In this document: piece after piece, positions 26,639-35,449 of the stretch
Position numbering within the stretch: position 1 is the first letter of the stretch
Layout: the number at the start of each line of letters is the position of its first letter
NCBI RefSeq assembly: GCF_024362345.1
Contig: NZ_CP101505.1
Coordinates: 2,253,501 to 2,317,500 of the forward strand
Source: Polaribacter dokdonensis
Lineage (GTDB): Bacteria > Bacteroidota > Bacteroidia > Flavobacteriales > Flavobacteriaceae
Reading direction: 5' to 3'
Length of the DNA stretch: 64,000 nucleotides
Notes under the pieces: generated by a model
The model's database searches: none
Told to the model about the DNA's origin: nothing
What the model saw: the letters and a program-made list of their open reading frames with translations, nothing else
Translations under genes and position numbers: made by a program

Positions 26639-27114
26639 TGAGTGATTTTAGTCATCTAAATAATAAAAATAATCCTAAAATGGTAAATGTTTCTGACAAG
26701 AAAATTACCAAAAGAACAGCCATTGCAAAAGCAACTATGTTTTTAGGAAAAGAGGTTATTGCTCATTTTACAAACGATGAGTTAATCACTAAAAAAGGGC
26801 CTGTTTTTCAAACCGCAATTATTGCAGGAATTCAAGGTGTTAAAAAGACATCAGATTTAATTCCTATGTGTCATCCATTATTAATAAATGGTGTAGATAT
26901 TGATATTCATACTACAGATGAAGAACATCTAGAAGTACTTTGTAAAGTAATGATTACTGGCAAAACAGGTGTAGAAATGGAGGCTTTAACTGGAGCAAAT
27001 ATTACTTGTTTAACAATATATGACATGTGTAAAAGTATCAGTCAAAAAATGGTAATTAAAGAAGTGAAATTAATGGAAAAAACTGGCGGAAAATCTGATA
27101 TTAAAAATGACTAA
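26638..27114 (+). CDS. moaC: Cyclic pyranopterin monophosphate synthase
   Basis: Cytoplasmic enzyme that makes cyclic pyranopterin monophosphate from the MoaA product. 158 residues, normal length. Motifs: MVNVSDKKITKRTA near residue 16, KKGPVFQTAIIAGIQGVKKT, the active-site segment LIPMCHPLLI and VEMEALTGANITCLTIYDMCKS. The stop of moeA overlaps its start (TAATG), and it overlaps the next gene by 8 bp. Confidence 0.97.
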   Translation: MSDFSHLNNKNNPKMVNVSDKKITKRTAIAKATMFLGKEVIAHFTNDELITKKGPVFQTAIIAGIQGVKKTSDLIPMCHPLLINGVDIDIHTTDEEHLEVLCKVMITGKTGVEMEALTGANITCLTIYDMCKSISQKMVIKEVKLMEKTGGKSDIKND

Positions 27115-28213
27115 AAAACACAGCAAACATACAAATTTGGTAAGAAGAGATAATGATATTTATGCACCCAATGAAATTGCAATTTTAGGTGCAAAATGTG
27201 ATATTATTTCAGATATCGTTTCTAAAGTTGCTAAAAAATTATCTAATCATAAATTGGCTTATTTTGATGCTTCTCATGCTAAAGATTTAGCAAAAAACAA
27301 ATTATCAGAATATGTTTTTCATCATGAAGGAAATTTACAAATCACAACTTCTGGAACTATAAATAAATACCAACAGCGTTTAGATTTTGCACAGTTTGAT
27401 TATGTTTTTATAAATGGGAATCATTATCAAGGAGCAAAGCAAATTTTAATTTTAGACGAAGCTAAAGAAGCATCAGTATTAAAAAGATTAGATCAACTAG
27501 ATAACATTCAATTTATTATAAAACTGAACTCAGAAACCGAGTTTTTTGATTTTTTAGTGGAGAAATATCCAAATATTAAAAACAAACGTTGTTACCCTTT
27601 AAATGATATTGATGCAATTTCTAATCACATCAATAATTTAATTCAAGAGAAAATTGCGCCTGTAAAAGGTTTGGTTTTAGTTGGTGGTAAAAGTACAAGA
27701 ATGGGGTCTGATAAATCTGAACTTAATTATTCTGGAAAACCACAAAAAGAAGTTGCTAAAGAACTCTTAGAAGAACATAATTTAAAAACTTTTTATTCCG
27801 TTCAAAAAGCAGATAACGATTATGAAATTGCAGACAAATTTTTAAATCTTGGTCCTTTTGGGGGCATTTGTTCTGCCTTTCAAAAAGATCCAAATTCTGC
27901 TTGGTTTGTTTTAGCTACAGATGTGCCTTTTGTGAACAATGAAATTATTCAGTTGGTTTTAAAGCACAGAAATCCATCTAAAGTTGCAACAGCAATAAAG
28001 GGTAAAAACAAGGAATTTGTAGAACCTTTAATTACAATTTACGAGCCAAAATCCTATCCTATTTTATTACAATATTTAGCTCAAGGTTATTCTTGTCCAC
28101 GTAAAATGTTGATTAATTCTGATGTAGAGATTGTAGAAATAGAGGATGATTTTATCAGAAATATAAATACACCTGAAGAATTTAGAGCGGCTAAAGAAGA
28201 GATTAGTTCGTAA
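27107..28213 (+). CDS. mobA: Molybdenum cofactor guanylyltransferase with degenerate MobB-like N-terminal domain
   Basis: A 368-residue protein. Residues about 188-368 are a MobA-type nucleotidyltransferase with GLVLVGGKSTRMGSDKSEL near 192-210, LGPFGGI and LATDVPFV; it joins GMP to the molybdenum cofactor to give the MGD form. Residues about 20-185 resemble MobB in layout (IAILGAKCDIISDIVSKVAKKL, then FDYVFINGNHYQGAKQILI), but the P-loop GxxGxGKT/S is lost. So this is a MobB-MobA fusion whose MobB half probably no longer binds GTP. It overlaps moaC by 8 bp and is immediately followed by moeB. The need for MGD suggests DMSO-reductase-family enzymes elsewhere in the genome. Confidence 0.85.
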   Translation: MTKKHSKHTNLVRRDNDIYAPNEIAILGAKCDIISDIVSKVAKKLSNHKLAYFDASHAKDLAKNKLSEYVFHHEGNLQITTSGTINKYQQRLDFAQFDYVFINGNHYQGAKQILILDEAKEASVLKRLDQLDNIQFIIKLNSETEFFDFLVEKYPNIKNKRCYPLNDIDAISNHINNLIQEKIAPVKGLVLVGGKSTRMGSDKSELNYSGKPQKEVAKELLEEHNLKTFYSVQKADNDYEIADKFLNLGPFGGICSAFQKDPNSAWFVLATDVPFVNNEIIQLVLKHRNPSKVATAIKGKNKEFVEPLITIYEPKSYPILLQYLAQGYSCPRKMLINSDVEIVEIEDDFIRNINTPEEFRAAKEEISS

Positions 28214-29290
28214 ATGAAATTAGATAAAAACCACCTTTTTAAACGTCAAATTACTTTATCAGAAATAGGTGAAGTTGGGCAACAAAAACTGCAAAACGCT
28301 TCTGTTTTGGTAGTGGGTTGTGGAGGTTTAGGTAGCCCAATTGCAGTGTATTTGGCTTCAAGTGGTGTTGGTAAAATCCATTTAGTAGATTTTGATACGG
28401 TTGATATTTCTAATTTACACAGACAGGTTTTTTATACCTTAAAAGATGTAGAAAAACCAAAAGCAGCTACTTTACGTAATTTTATACAAGAAAGAGCGCC
28501 TTTTACAAAGGTTGAAATTACCAATAAAGCTATTACAAAAGATAACGTTTCTGAGTTGATAGATAGTGTAGATATAATAGTTGATGCAACAGATTCTTTG
28601 CCAACTAAATATTTGTTGAATGATGCTTGTGTTGTTAAACAAAAACCTTTGGTGTATGGTTCTCTGTATAAATTTGATGGTTATGTAGCTACTTTTAATT
28701 TGTTGCAAAAAGATGGAAGTTATTCAGCAAATTTAAGAGATGCATTTCCTGAAATGGCTACAGATATTCCTAATTGTGAAGAAGCAGGTACCTTAAATGC
28801 TATTGTTGGATTAATTGCTACAGCTCAAGTAAATGAGGTTTTAAAAATTATTACAGGTGTTGGAAAACCGTTAACGAATGAATTATTAATATATAATTCT
28901 TTACAAAACACACAGTTAAAAATGAAGTTGAAATCTATTTTTAATAAAGAAAAAATCACTAAAATTTTTAAGGTTCAGACCTATGTAGATGCAGCTTGTG
29001 CAAATCAAAATCCTGATTGGCAAATTTCTCCAGAAACTTTAAAATCAAAATTGGGTGATGAAGACTTAGAGATAATTGCAGTGTTAAACAATTTAAAATT
29101 GCCTTTCAAAGTCAATCAAACCATACATATCAATACATTTGATGCAGAAAAAATAACTGTAGATTTTAATAAAACCTATGTGATGGTTTGTCAAAGAGGT
29201 TTAAATAGTTACAGAGCTACAGAAAGATTAAAGAAAAAATACCCTGATTTAAAAGTGCTAAATTTAACTGGCGGAATTTCTAGTTATTAA
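28214..29290 (+). CDS. moeB: Molybdopterin-synthase adenylyltransferase with rhodanese domain
   Basis: E1-like enzyme that adenylates the C-terminus of MoaD (or ThiS). 358 residues. Residues 1-240 are the ThiF/MoeB/HesA fold: RQITLSEIGEVGQQKLQ, nucleotide loop VVGCGGLGSPIAVYLASSGVG, VDFDTVDISNLHRQVF and NCEEAGTLNAIVG. Residues about 255-358 form a rhodanese-like domain with the Cys loop VCQRGLNS and a C-terminal LTGGISSY, implying sulfur transfer to the adenylated carrier. It starts directly at the mobA stop. No moaD or moaE is in the window. Confidence 0.92.
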   Translation: MKLDKNHLFKRQITLSEIGEVGQQKLQNASVLVVGCGGLGSPIAVYLASSGVGKIHLVDFDTVDISNLHRQVFYTLKDVEKPKAATLRNFIQERAPFTKVEITNKAITKDNVSELIDSVDIIVDATDSLPTKYLLNDACVVKQKPLVYGSLYKFDGYVATFNLLQKDGSYSANLRDAFPEMATDIPNCEEAGTLNAIVGLIATAQVNEVLKIITGVGKPLTNELLIYNSLQNTQLKMKLKSIFNKEKITKIFKVQTYVDAACANQNPDWQISPETLKSKLGDEDLEIIAVLNNLKLPFKVNQTIHINTFDAEKITVDFNKTYVMVCQRGLNSYRATERLKKKYPDLKVLNLTGGISSY

Positions 29291-29776
29291 ATGATAAAAA
29301 ATAAAACTGGCATTGTTAAAATTGTATCAGGCAAAAGACCTTGGTATGAAAGAGTTTTGGCATCTGTTTTCTTTGCAGCTGGGTTTTATTTGTTATTTCT
29401 ATTCTATAAAAATATAAATGTAACTTTTACAGAAGACTATTATATAAGTAGTTTTAAGGTTTTGTCATCTTTAATATTTGTTTTTAGTTTAGGAATTAAA
29501 TACTCATATACAGTTAATCATCACTTTGACTTTGATTTAAAAAAGTATAGAAAGTTTGTTTCTGTTGGCCCTTTTGGTTTTGGTAAATGGCAAAATCTAA
29601 AAAGCTTAAATAGAGTTTCAACGTTTGTTAATCGTCAAGGAAATTGTGAAGTTAATATTTGGGATGTAAAAAATAATAAATACAGAATAGCATATTTTTA
29701 CAAAATTGAAGACGCAGTTTTTTATGGCAGAGATTTAGCTGAAAAATTAGAAATTAAATTTTTAGAAAGAAGTTAA
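29291..29776 (+). CDS. Unknown two-helix membrane protein in the moa operon
   Basis: A 161-residue protein beginning right after moeB. Two hydrophobic helices at about residues 23-41 (VLASVFFAAGFYLLFLFY) and 55-72 (FKVLSSLIFVFSLGIKYSY) are followed by a soluble, beta-rich part of about 85 residues with FDFDLKKYRKFVSVGPFGFGKWQNL. I do not recognise the family. The second half resembles in texture PH-like membrane-associated domains. It lies between the cofactor genes and the MutS-like gene, in the same direction with 0-3 bp gaps. Confidence 0.55.
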   Translation: MIKNKTGIVKIVSGKRPWYERVLASVFFAAGFYLLFLFYKNINVTFTEDYYISSFKVLSSLIFVFSLGIKYSYTVNHHFDFDLKKYRKFVSVGPFGFGKWQNLKSLNRVSTFVNRQGNCEVNIWDVKNNKYRIAYFYKIEDAVFYGRDLAEKLEIKFLERS

Positions 29777-29778
29777 AA

Positions 29779-31548
29779 ATGCAAAAACCTATAGAAATTT
29801 ACAATCAGCAAAAAACTGAATTAGAGTACAAAGCAAATGGACTCAAAAAGAAACTTATTAATTTAGGTATTTTTCGGTTTGTAGTTTTTTTAATTACAGG
29901 GGTTTTGGTGTACTTAACTTCTACTGAATATCCTTTGGTTTTTATAATCGTTATTTTAGGTGTTTCTCTTTTTTCTATTTTGGTGATGAAATACCTTAAC
30001 ATAAAAAGAGAAAAAGCAATTATAGACAAAAAAATAGAGCTGAATTCAATAGAAATTGATGTTTTAAATCGCAAGTTTCATCACTTAGAAACTGGTAAAG
30101 AATTTGAAGATGTAACTCATTTTTATAGTAATGATATTGATTTATTTGGCAAAGGTTCTTTCTTTCAATATGTAAACAGAACAACAACTTTAGATGGTAA
30201 AAAAGAATTCGCAAACTTACTTACATCAAATTCTATTGAAACTGTTACAGACAAGCAAGATGCCATTAATGAGTTGGCTGATAAATTAAAATGGAGACAA
30301 CATTTTTCTGCTTTGGCTAGTTTGTTTGCAGTAAAAGATACTTCAAAAACTATAATAAGTTGGGTTACAAATTATACTGCTGTTTTTGCTGCATATTTAG
30401 CAAAAATACAAGTTGGGTTTTCTGTAGTTTCTTTGGTTTTAATTGGCTTAATTTCTTTAGGTTTTTTATCATTTACTTACTTAACAGCATGGTTTTTTAT
30501 AGGGTTATTTATTACTAGCAGATTTTTAAAGAAAACCAATAAATTATATTTAGATTCAGGTAAGGCAAAAGAAACTTTTAAGCAATATCATTTGTTGTTA
30601 AATGAAATTGAAAGCGAAACTTTTGTAGCTAAAAACTTAGTTGATAATCAAGCTATAATTGAATCAGAAAATAAAAAAGCTTCGACTATTTTTAAAGAAT
30701 TTTCTAAAATTCTAGATGCTTTTGATAATAGAAACAACATCATTATTGCTGTACTTGGTAATGGTCTTTTTTTGTGGGATATTCTAAATGCTTGTAAGGT
30801 TGAAAAATGGATTGATAAGTACAAACACACTGTAGAAAATTGGTTTAAGGTGGTTGCTTATTTTGATGCTAGGAATTCATTAGCTAATTTTAAATTCAAT
30901 CATCCAACTTTTGTGTTTCCAGAAATTACATCAAAAAAGGAAGTAATGAAAGCCACCAATTTAGGACATCCATTATTAAAGGCTGATAACAGAATTGATA
31001 ATAATTTTAATATTGATGATGCTCAGTTTTTTATTGTAACTGGGGCAAATATGGCTGGAAAAAGTACGTTTTTAAGAACTGTTTCTTTAGCCATTGTTAT
31101 GGCTAATTGTGGCTTGCCTGTTTGTGCAGAACGTTTTAGATATCACCCTATAAAATTGATAACTAGTATGCGTACTTCAGACTCTTTAACAGATGACGAA
31201 TCTTATTTTTACTCAGAATTAAAACGTTTAAAATTTATTATTGATCAAATTAAAACAGAGAAATATTTTATCATTTTAGATGAAATACTAAAGGGAACAA
31301 ATAGTAAGGATAAAGCTACAGGTTCTAAAAAGTTTGTCGAAAAATTATCAAAATCAAAATCAACAGGAATTATTGCTACTCATGATGTGAGTTTGTGTGA
31401 ATTAGAGAATGAGTTTTCAGCAATTAAAAATTATTATTTTGATGCTGAAATTATCAATAACGAACTGCACTTTGATTACACCTTAAAAAACGGAATTTGC
31501 AAAAATATGAATGCTTCTTTTCTTCTAGAAAAAATGAAGATTGTTTAG
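29779..31548 (+). CDS. Membrane-anchored MutS-like ATPase
   Basis: A 589-residue protein with a C-terminal MutS ATPase core: Walker A TGANMAGKSTFLRTV near residue 420, the SLTDDESYFYSELKRL signature segment, Walker B FIILDEILKGTNSKDK, and ATHDVSLCELE. The N-terminal MutS mismatch-recognition and connector domains are absent. Instead there are hydrophobic helices at about 28-75 and 210-255. It is therefore not a standard mismatch-repair MutS; such membrane MutS homologues are found in Bacteroidota with unknown function. The gene ends in a 4-bp overlap (TTAG) with the convergent gldD. Confidence 0.85.
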   Translation: MQKPIEIYNQQKTELEYKANGLKKKLINLGIFRFVVFLITGVLVYLTSTEYPLVFIIVILGVSLFSILVMKYLNIKREKAIIDKKIELNSIEIDVLNRKFHHLETGKEFEDVTHFYSNDIDLFGKGSFFQYVNRTTTLDGKKEFANLLTSNSIETVTDKQDAINELADKLKWRQHFSALASLFAVKDTSKTIISWVTNYTAVFAAYLAKIQVGFSVVSLVLIGLISLGFLSFTYLTAWFFIGLFITSRFLKKTNKLYLDSGKAKETFKQYHLLLNEIESETFVAKNLVDNQAIIESENKKASTIFKEFSKILDAFDNRNNIIIAVLGNGLFLWDILNACKVEKWIDKYKHTVENWFKVVAYFDARNSLANFKFNHPTFVFPEITSKKEVMKATNLGHPLLKADNRIDNNFNIDDAQFFIVTGANMAGKSTFLRTVSLAIVMANCGLPVCAERFRYHPIKLITSMRTSDSLTDDESYFYSELKRLKFIIDQIKTEKYFIILDEILKGTNSKDKATGSKKFVEKLSKSKSTGIIATHDVSLCELENEFSAIKNYYFDAEIINNELHFDYTLKNGICKNMNASFLLEKMKIV

Positions 31549-32111
31549 TTTTTCCACTCTAAACTTTCCATCAGTTTTAAAATATCTTCTTTAATATATG
31601 CAACTGCTGGTAAAATAGAATCGTAGTTTGGCTTTGCATAAAAATATAAAGAGCCTTTTATGAAGTTATCTGTGCTGTCTGTGGCATGAAATTGTAAGTG
31701 AGAAGCTGCATTTCCTGTAATTTCATATAAACTTCCATAAACGCTGTTTTCATCATTTACAAAATCTCTTGGAATTATCTGCTCCGCTTTTACAGCATGT
31801 TTAAAAACTAACTTTTCTGCTTCAGTTAAGAGTTCTGCCAAGTTATTTTCTACAGGTCTGTAGGTAATATCTATAGATGCTTTTAAATTTGGGTATTTTA
31901 TTTTTAACCAATTGTTTTTCTCGTTGATGATAATGCTTTGTGTAGGAATTTTAAATTGGTAAGGGCGCTTAACAGTAAGTTCTTTATATTGATTCTTTGG
32001 GTATTCTAAACTTAAATAACCTTTAGGTTTTGGTAATACATCATCTTTACAAGATGTGGTTATTGCTAAACTTAAAATTACTAATAAATAGCCTAAAAAC
32101 CGATTATACAT
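31545..32111 (-). CDS. gldD: Gliding motility lipoprotein GldD
   Basis: A 188-residue lipoprotein required for gliding and type IX secretion function in Flavobacterium. Signal peptide with lipobox TTSC (Cys21) followed by KDD. The mature part has PKPKGYLSLEYPKNQYKEL near residues 27-45, YPNLKASIDITYRPVENNL, and a C-terminal segment SLYFYAKPNYDSILPAVAYIKEDI, the family pattern. It is downstream of gldE with an 8-bp overlap, the conserved gldE-gldD order, in the mutY-ssb-gldE-gldD block that is typical of Bacteroidota. Confidence 0.92.
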   Translation of the reverse strand: MYNRFLGYLLVILSLAITTSCKDDVLPKPKGYLSLEYPKNQYKELTVKRPYQFKIPTQSIIINEKNNWLKIKYPNLKASIDITYRPVENNLAELLTEAEKLVFKHAVKAEQIIPRDFVNDENSVYGSLYEITGNAASHLQFHATDSTDNFIKGSLYFYAKPNYDSILPAVAYIKEDILKLMESLEWKN

Positions 32112-33432
32112 TTCTTGTTGCTTTAACTTGTTTTATGCGTTTTTTATCTAACGCTTCAATGGTAAACGTATAATTCTTAAAGTTTATTTTCTCTCCTTTT
32201 TTAGGAAACTTTCCAGAAATTTCTAAAATAAAACCAGCCAGTGTTTCACTTTCACCTTTTTCTTCTTCAAAAATTTCTTCATCTTCATCATCTAAAACTT
32301 TACAAAAATCTTTAATGGTGGTTTTGCCTTCGAATATGTAATTGTTTTCATCTATTTTAGAATATTGCAGGTCATCATCATCAAACTCATCATTAATATC
32401 ACCAACAATTTCTTCTATAACGTCTTCTAAGGTTACTAAACCACTAGTTCCTCCATATTCATCTACCACAATTGCCAAATGATTTTTTCGGTCTCTAAAA
32501 TCGTCTAACAAATCATCTAACTTTTTGTTTTCTGGCACAAAAAAAGCTTCTCTAAGTAAGGATTGCCATTTAAAATTCTTCTTGTTTAAATGTGCCAATA
32601 AATCTTTGGCATATAAAACACCAATAATGTTATCTATATTTTCTTTATAAACAGGATTTCTAGAATAGCCATTTTCGAGAATTTTACTTAGAACAACTTC
32701 ATAATCTTCATCATCAGAAAGCGCAAAAATATCTATTCTTGGTTTCATAATTTGCACAGTTTCTGTGTTACCAAAATTTACGATTCCTTCTAAAATTTTC
32801 TGTTCATCTTTAGTTGTTGCTCCTTCAGAAGTTAGCTCTAGAGCTTGTGATAATGTTTCTACAGAAAAGTTAGAATTTTTATTTCCTAATTTTTTTTCTA
32901 TAAATTTTGTTAAGGATATTAAAGGCAGTGTAAAAGGTGTTAAAATTACATTTACAACGTGTATAAATTTAGACATGTTTTTAGAAAAACGAAGCGCATT
33001 TCTAGATGCATATACTTTTGGTAATACCTCTCCAAACAATAAAATTAAAAAGGTAACAAGAACAATTTCTATTAAAAAGCGAATAGGAACTACAAATAAA
33101 TATAAGTTAAGTTCATAATCAAAATTACCAAAAAGAGTTTCTGCCAAAGATGCAAATAACAACACAATAAGAATATTGATAAAGTTATTGGTTATTAAAA
33201 TGGTTGCTAATAGTTTTCTAGGTCTTTCTAATAGAGTAACAATAATGTTGGTTTCTTTGCTTTCGTTAGAGAGTTCATTTAAATCGGTTTGCGAAAGTGA
33301 GAAAAAAGCAACTTCAGTACCAGATATTAATGCAGAGCTAATTAAAAGAAAAATAAGAGCAATTGCATTTATGCCTGTTATAAAATCAATTGATGAAAGT
33401 AGTAATATTAATGGTTCAGGATCTGGATCCAA
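32104..33432 (-). CDS. gldE: Gliding motility-associated protein GldE (CNNM/CBS-domain membrane protein)
   Basis: A 442-residue inner-membrane protein. The N-terminal DUF21/CNNM region (about 15-190) has three or four helices with ALISGTEVAFFSLSQTDL and RPRKLLATILITNNFINI. Two CBS domains follow (about 215-340; IMKPRIDIFALSDDED, HLAIVVDEYGGTSGLVTLEDVIEEIVGDI) and a CorC_HlyC transporter-associated domain (about 350-435). The family resembles CorC/HlyC-like proteins linked to metal-ion transport. In Flavobacterium GldE supports gliding together with GldD. It lies 19 bp downstream of ssb. Confidence 0.92.
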   Translation of the reverse strand: MDPDPEPLILLLSSIDFITGINAIALIFLLISSALISGTEVAFFSLSQTDLNELSNESKETNIIVTLLERPRKLLATILITNNFINILIVLLFASLAETLFGNFDYELNLYLFVVPIRFLIEIVLVTFLILLFGEVLPKVYASRNALRFSKNMSKFIHVVNVILTPFTLPLISLTKFIEKKLGNKNSNFSVETLSQALELTSEGATTKDEQKILEGIVNFGNTETVQIMKPRIDIFALSDDEDYEVVLSKILENGYSRNPVYKENIDNIIGVLYAKDLLAHLNKKNFKWQSLLREAFFVPENKKLDDLLDDFRDRKNHLAIVVDEYGGTSGLVTLEDVIEEIVGDINDEFDDDDLQYSKIDENNYIFEGKTTIKDFCKVLDDEDEEIFEEEKGESETLAGFILEISGKFPKKGEKINFKNYTFTIEALDKKRIKQVKATRNV

Positions 33433-33451
33433 TTGTATGGTTTTTGATTAA

Positions 33452-33886
33452 TTAAAATGGTAAATCGTCATTTTCTTCTTCAGCAACAGTGTTTTTAGCA
33501 GGAGCTGCTGGTGGTTCAGTTTGCTGTATGGTATTAGATGGTTCTGCATTTCTTTTAGTAGAAAGCATTGTCATTTCGTTTACTTGAACTTCTGTAGAGT
33601 AACGTTTTACTCCATCTTGTTCCCATTGTCTGTTTTTTAATTTACCTTCTACGTAAACTTTATCACCTTTAGTTAAATACTTTTCGCAAACTTTTGCAAG
33701 GCCATTTCTAACCACAATATTATGCCAATCTGTATTTGTAATTTTTTCTCCTGTTTGCTTGTTGGTATAACTTTCTGAAGTGGCAATAGGAAAACGACCT
33801 ACACAATTTTGATCATCAAAATAATGCATCTTTACTTCATCACCTAAATTCCCTATTAATATAACTTTGTTAATTGTACCTGCCAT
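33452..33886 (-). CDS. ssb: Single-stranded DNA-binding protein
   Basis: A 144-residue SSB: OB-fold in the first 110 residues (NKVILIGNLGDEVKMHYF, TDWHNIVVRNGLAKVCEKYLTKGDKVYVEGKL), a short Pro/Ala/Gln-rich linker, and the conserved acidic tip DDLPF that binds repair and replication partners. It has its own promoter between mutY and ssb and is followed by gldE. Length is normal, with a shorter linker than E. coli SSB. Confidence 0.95.
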   Translation of the reverse strand: MAGTINKVILIGNLGDEVKMHYFDDQNCVGRFPIATSESYTNKQTGEKITNTDWHNIVVRNGLAKVCEKYLTKGDKVYVEGKLKNRQWEQDGVKRYSTEVQVNEMTMLSTKRNAEPSNTIQQTEPPAAPAKNTVAEEENDDLPF

Positions 33887-33905
33887 AGCTTGTTTGTTTC
33901 TTACT

Positions 33906-33913
33906 CAAATGTA
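33906..33913 (-). promoter_or_regulatory. -7 promoter element of ssb-gldE-gldD
   Basis: On the minus strand this reads TACATTTG (TAnnTTTG), 20 bp upstream of the ssb ATG and just after the mutY stop. It implies that ssb can be transcribed apart from mutY. No TTG at the -33 spacing. Confidence 0.5.
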
Positions 33914-33926
33914 CTAAAAAAAATGA

Positions 33927-34970
33927 TTATTTTTTGGGTTTATACGCTTCAAGAAAATTAGCAATTAAAACTGGTACAGGAAAATTTTCGATTTCATTCC
34001 ATAATATATCTGCAGCTTTTTGTTCGTCTGTTTCAATTACCCAAAACTGAGTATACAAATGCTGATGAGATAGTTTATGAACAATATCCTTTTTATTAAA
34101 TAAGGAGATTGATACATCATTTTGGAAAAGTGTATTGAAATCTTCTGATGCTATTAATTCTTCTTTATTAAGAATCTTATTACTTTCAATTAATGGAAAT
34201 TGATACAAACCCTGCCAAATACCTTTCCCTTTTCTTTCTGATAAAATCGTTTTATTTTCCTTTGTTTTTATTACAAGATAATTAAAGTAGCGTTTTTTAA
34301 CTTTTATCTTTTTTTCTTTTACAGGTAAAACATCGATTAAATTCTTCTGCAGAGCCACACAACTTTCAGAAAATGGGCAGAACATGCAAAGAGGTTTTTT
34401 TGGTTTACATTGTATGGCACCAAAATCCATAATACCTTGGTTAAATGTACCAGGTTGCGTTTTATCTATTAAACTTTGTGCTAATTCTTTAAATTCTTTG
34501 ATTCCCTTAGATGAATTAATTGGGGTGTCAATTCCAAAATATCTAGAAAGTACTCTATAAACATTTCCATCTACAACAGCTGTAGGTTCATTAAATGCTA
34601 TAGATGCTATTGCAGATGCTGTATAATCACCAACTCCTTTTAGTTTTATAATATCTTTATATGTAGTAGGAAATTGCCCTCCATTTTCAAAAGCTATTTG
34701 TTTTGCAGAAAAATGTAAATTTCTGGCTCTGGAGTAATAACCTAAACCTTGCCACATTTTTAAAACGGTACTTTCATCTGCTTTTGCAAGATCAAAAACG
34801 GTAGGAAAATTGCTTGTAAATTTCAAGTAATAGTCTAAACCTTGAGCAACTCTTGTCTGCTGTAACATAATTTCTGATAACCAAATAAAATATGGATTTT
34901 TAGTTTTACGCCAAGGTAAATCTCTTTTGTTTTGTAAGTACCAGTAAATTAAAGTGTTAGAAAATTTCAT
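33927..34970 (-). CDS. mutY: A/G-specific adenine glycosylase
   Basis: Base-excision repair glycosylase that removes adenine opposite 8-oxoguanine. About 347 residues from the ATG at 34970 (an upstream in-frame ATG at 34991 would add seven and is less likely, since homologues start near FSNTLIYWYLQNKRDLPWR). Motifs: LSEIMLQQTRV near residue 38, helix-hairpin-helix LKGVGDYTASAIASIAF with catalytic Asp in VVDGNVYRVLSR, iron-sulfur cluster Cys pattern C-x6-C-x2-C-x5-C (CKPKKPLCMFCPFSESC), and a C-terminal NUDIX-like domain. It begins the conserved mutY-ssb-gldE-gldD block, divergent from the HU gene. Confidence 0.94.
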   Translation of the reverse strand: MKFSNTLIYWYLQNKRDLPWRKTKNPYFIWLSEIMLQQTRVAQGLDYYLKFTSNFPTVFDLAKADESTVLKMWQGLGYYSRARNLHFSAKQIAFENGGQFPTTYKDIIKLKGVGDYTASAIASIAFNEPTAVVDGNVYRVLSRYFGIDTPINSSKGIKEFKELAQSLIDKTQPGTFNQGIMDFGAIQCKPKKPLCMFCPFSESCVALQKNLIDVLPVKEKKIKVKKRYFNYLVIKTKENKTILSERKGKGIWQGLYQFPLIESNKILNKEELIASEDFNTLFQNDVSISLFNKKDIVHKLSHQHLYTQFWVIETDEQKAADILWNEIENFPVPVLIANFLEAYKPKK

Positions 34971-35053
34971 TTTTAAAAAATAGATTTGCAATATTACATT
35001 TTAAAATTCACATAAATTTAAGTCTTTAAGTTTTCGGAATTGATTAATTATCA

Positions 35054-35061
35054 TATATTTG
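35054..35061 (+). promoter_or_regulatory. -7 promoter element of the HU gene
   Basis: TATATTTG matches TAnnTTTG. The 20 bases from 35054 to 35073 are identical to 17516-17535 at the rplU promoter. The -33 position reads TTT instead of TTG. The leader is about 45 nt. Confidence 0.6.
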
Positions 35062-35111
35062 CATCCGCATTTTTGAAACAAAATAATTAAGAATATAGTA
35101 AAAATAGAAAC

Positions 35112-35402
35112 ATGACGAAAGCAGATATCGTATCAAAAATTTCAGATAAATCAGGAATCGAAAAAACAGATGTTTTAGCAACAGTTGAAGCATTCATGAC
35201 TGAAGTTAAGGATGCATTAGAAAATGGTGATAATGTTTATTTAAGAGGTTTTGGTAGTTTTATTATCAAAACAAGAGCAGAAAAAACTGGTAGAAATATT
35301 TCAAAGAATACTACTATTAAGATTCCAGCTCATAATATTCCAGCTTTTAAACCAGCTAAAACTTTTACAGAAGGTGTAAAAAATAAAGTAGCTGTTAAAT
35401 AA
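35112..35402 (+). CDS. hup: HU-family DNA-binding protein
   Basis: A 96-residue histone-like protein of the HU/IHF family that bends and compacts DNA. MTKADIVSKISDKSGIEKTDVLATVEAFMTEVKDAL forms the helical body; GDNVYLRGFGSFIIKTRAEKTGRNISKNTTIKIPAHNIPAFKPAKTF is the typical beta-arm region. It lies upstream of mutY in divergent orientation, as in other Flavobacteriaceae. It is followed after 47 bp by a very small basic gene before the first terminator. Confidence 0.95.
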   Translation: MTKADIVSKISDKSGIEKTDVLATVEAFMTEVKDALENGDNVYLRGFGSFIIKTRAEKTGRNISKNTTIKIPAHNIPAFKPAKTFTEGVKNKVAVK

Positions 35403-35449
35403 CAAAGTATTAATCTAAACCGTTAAAGGTTTGCAAAACACTAGAATTT

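Noticed and set aside
33176..33451. Plus-strand frame opposite the gldE start
   Set aside because: Antisense shadow of a well-supported membrane protein.
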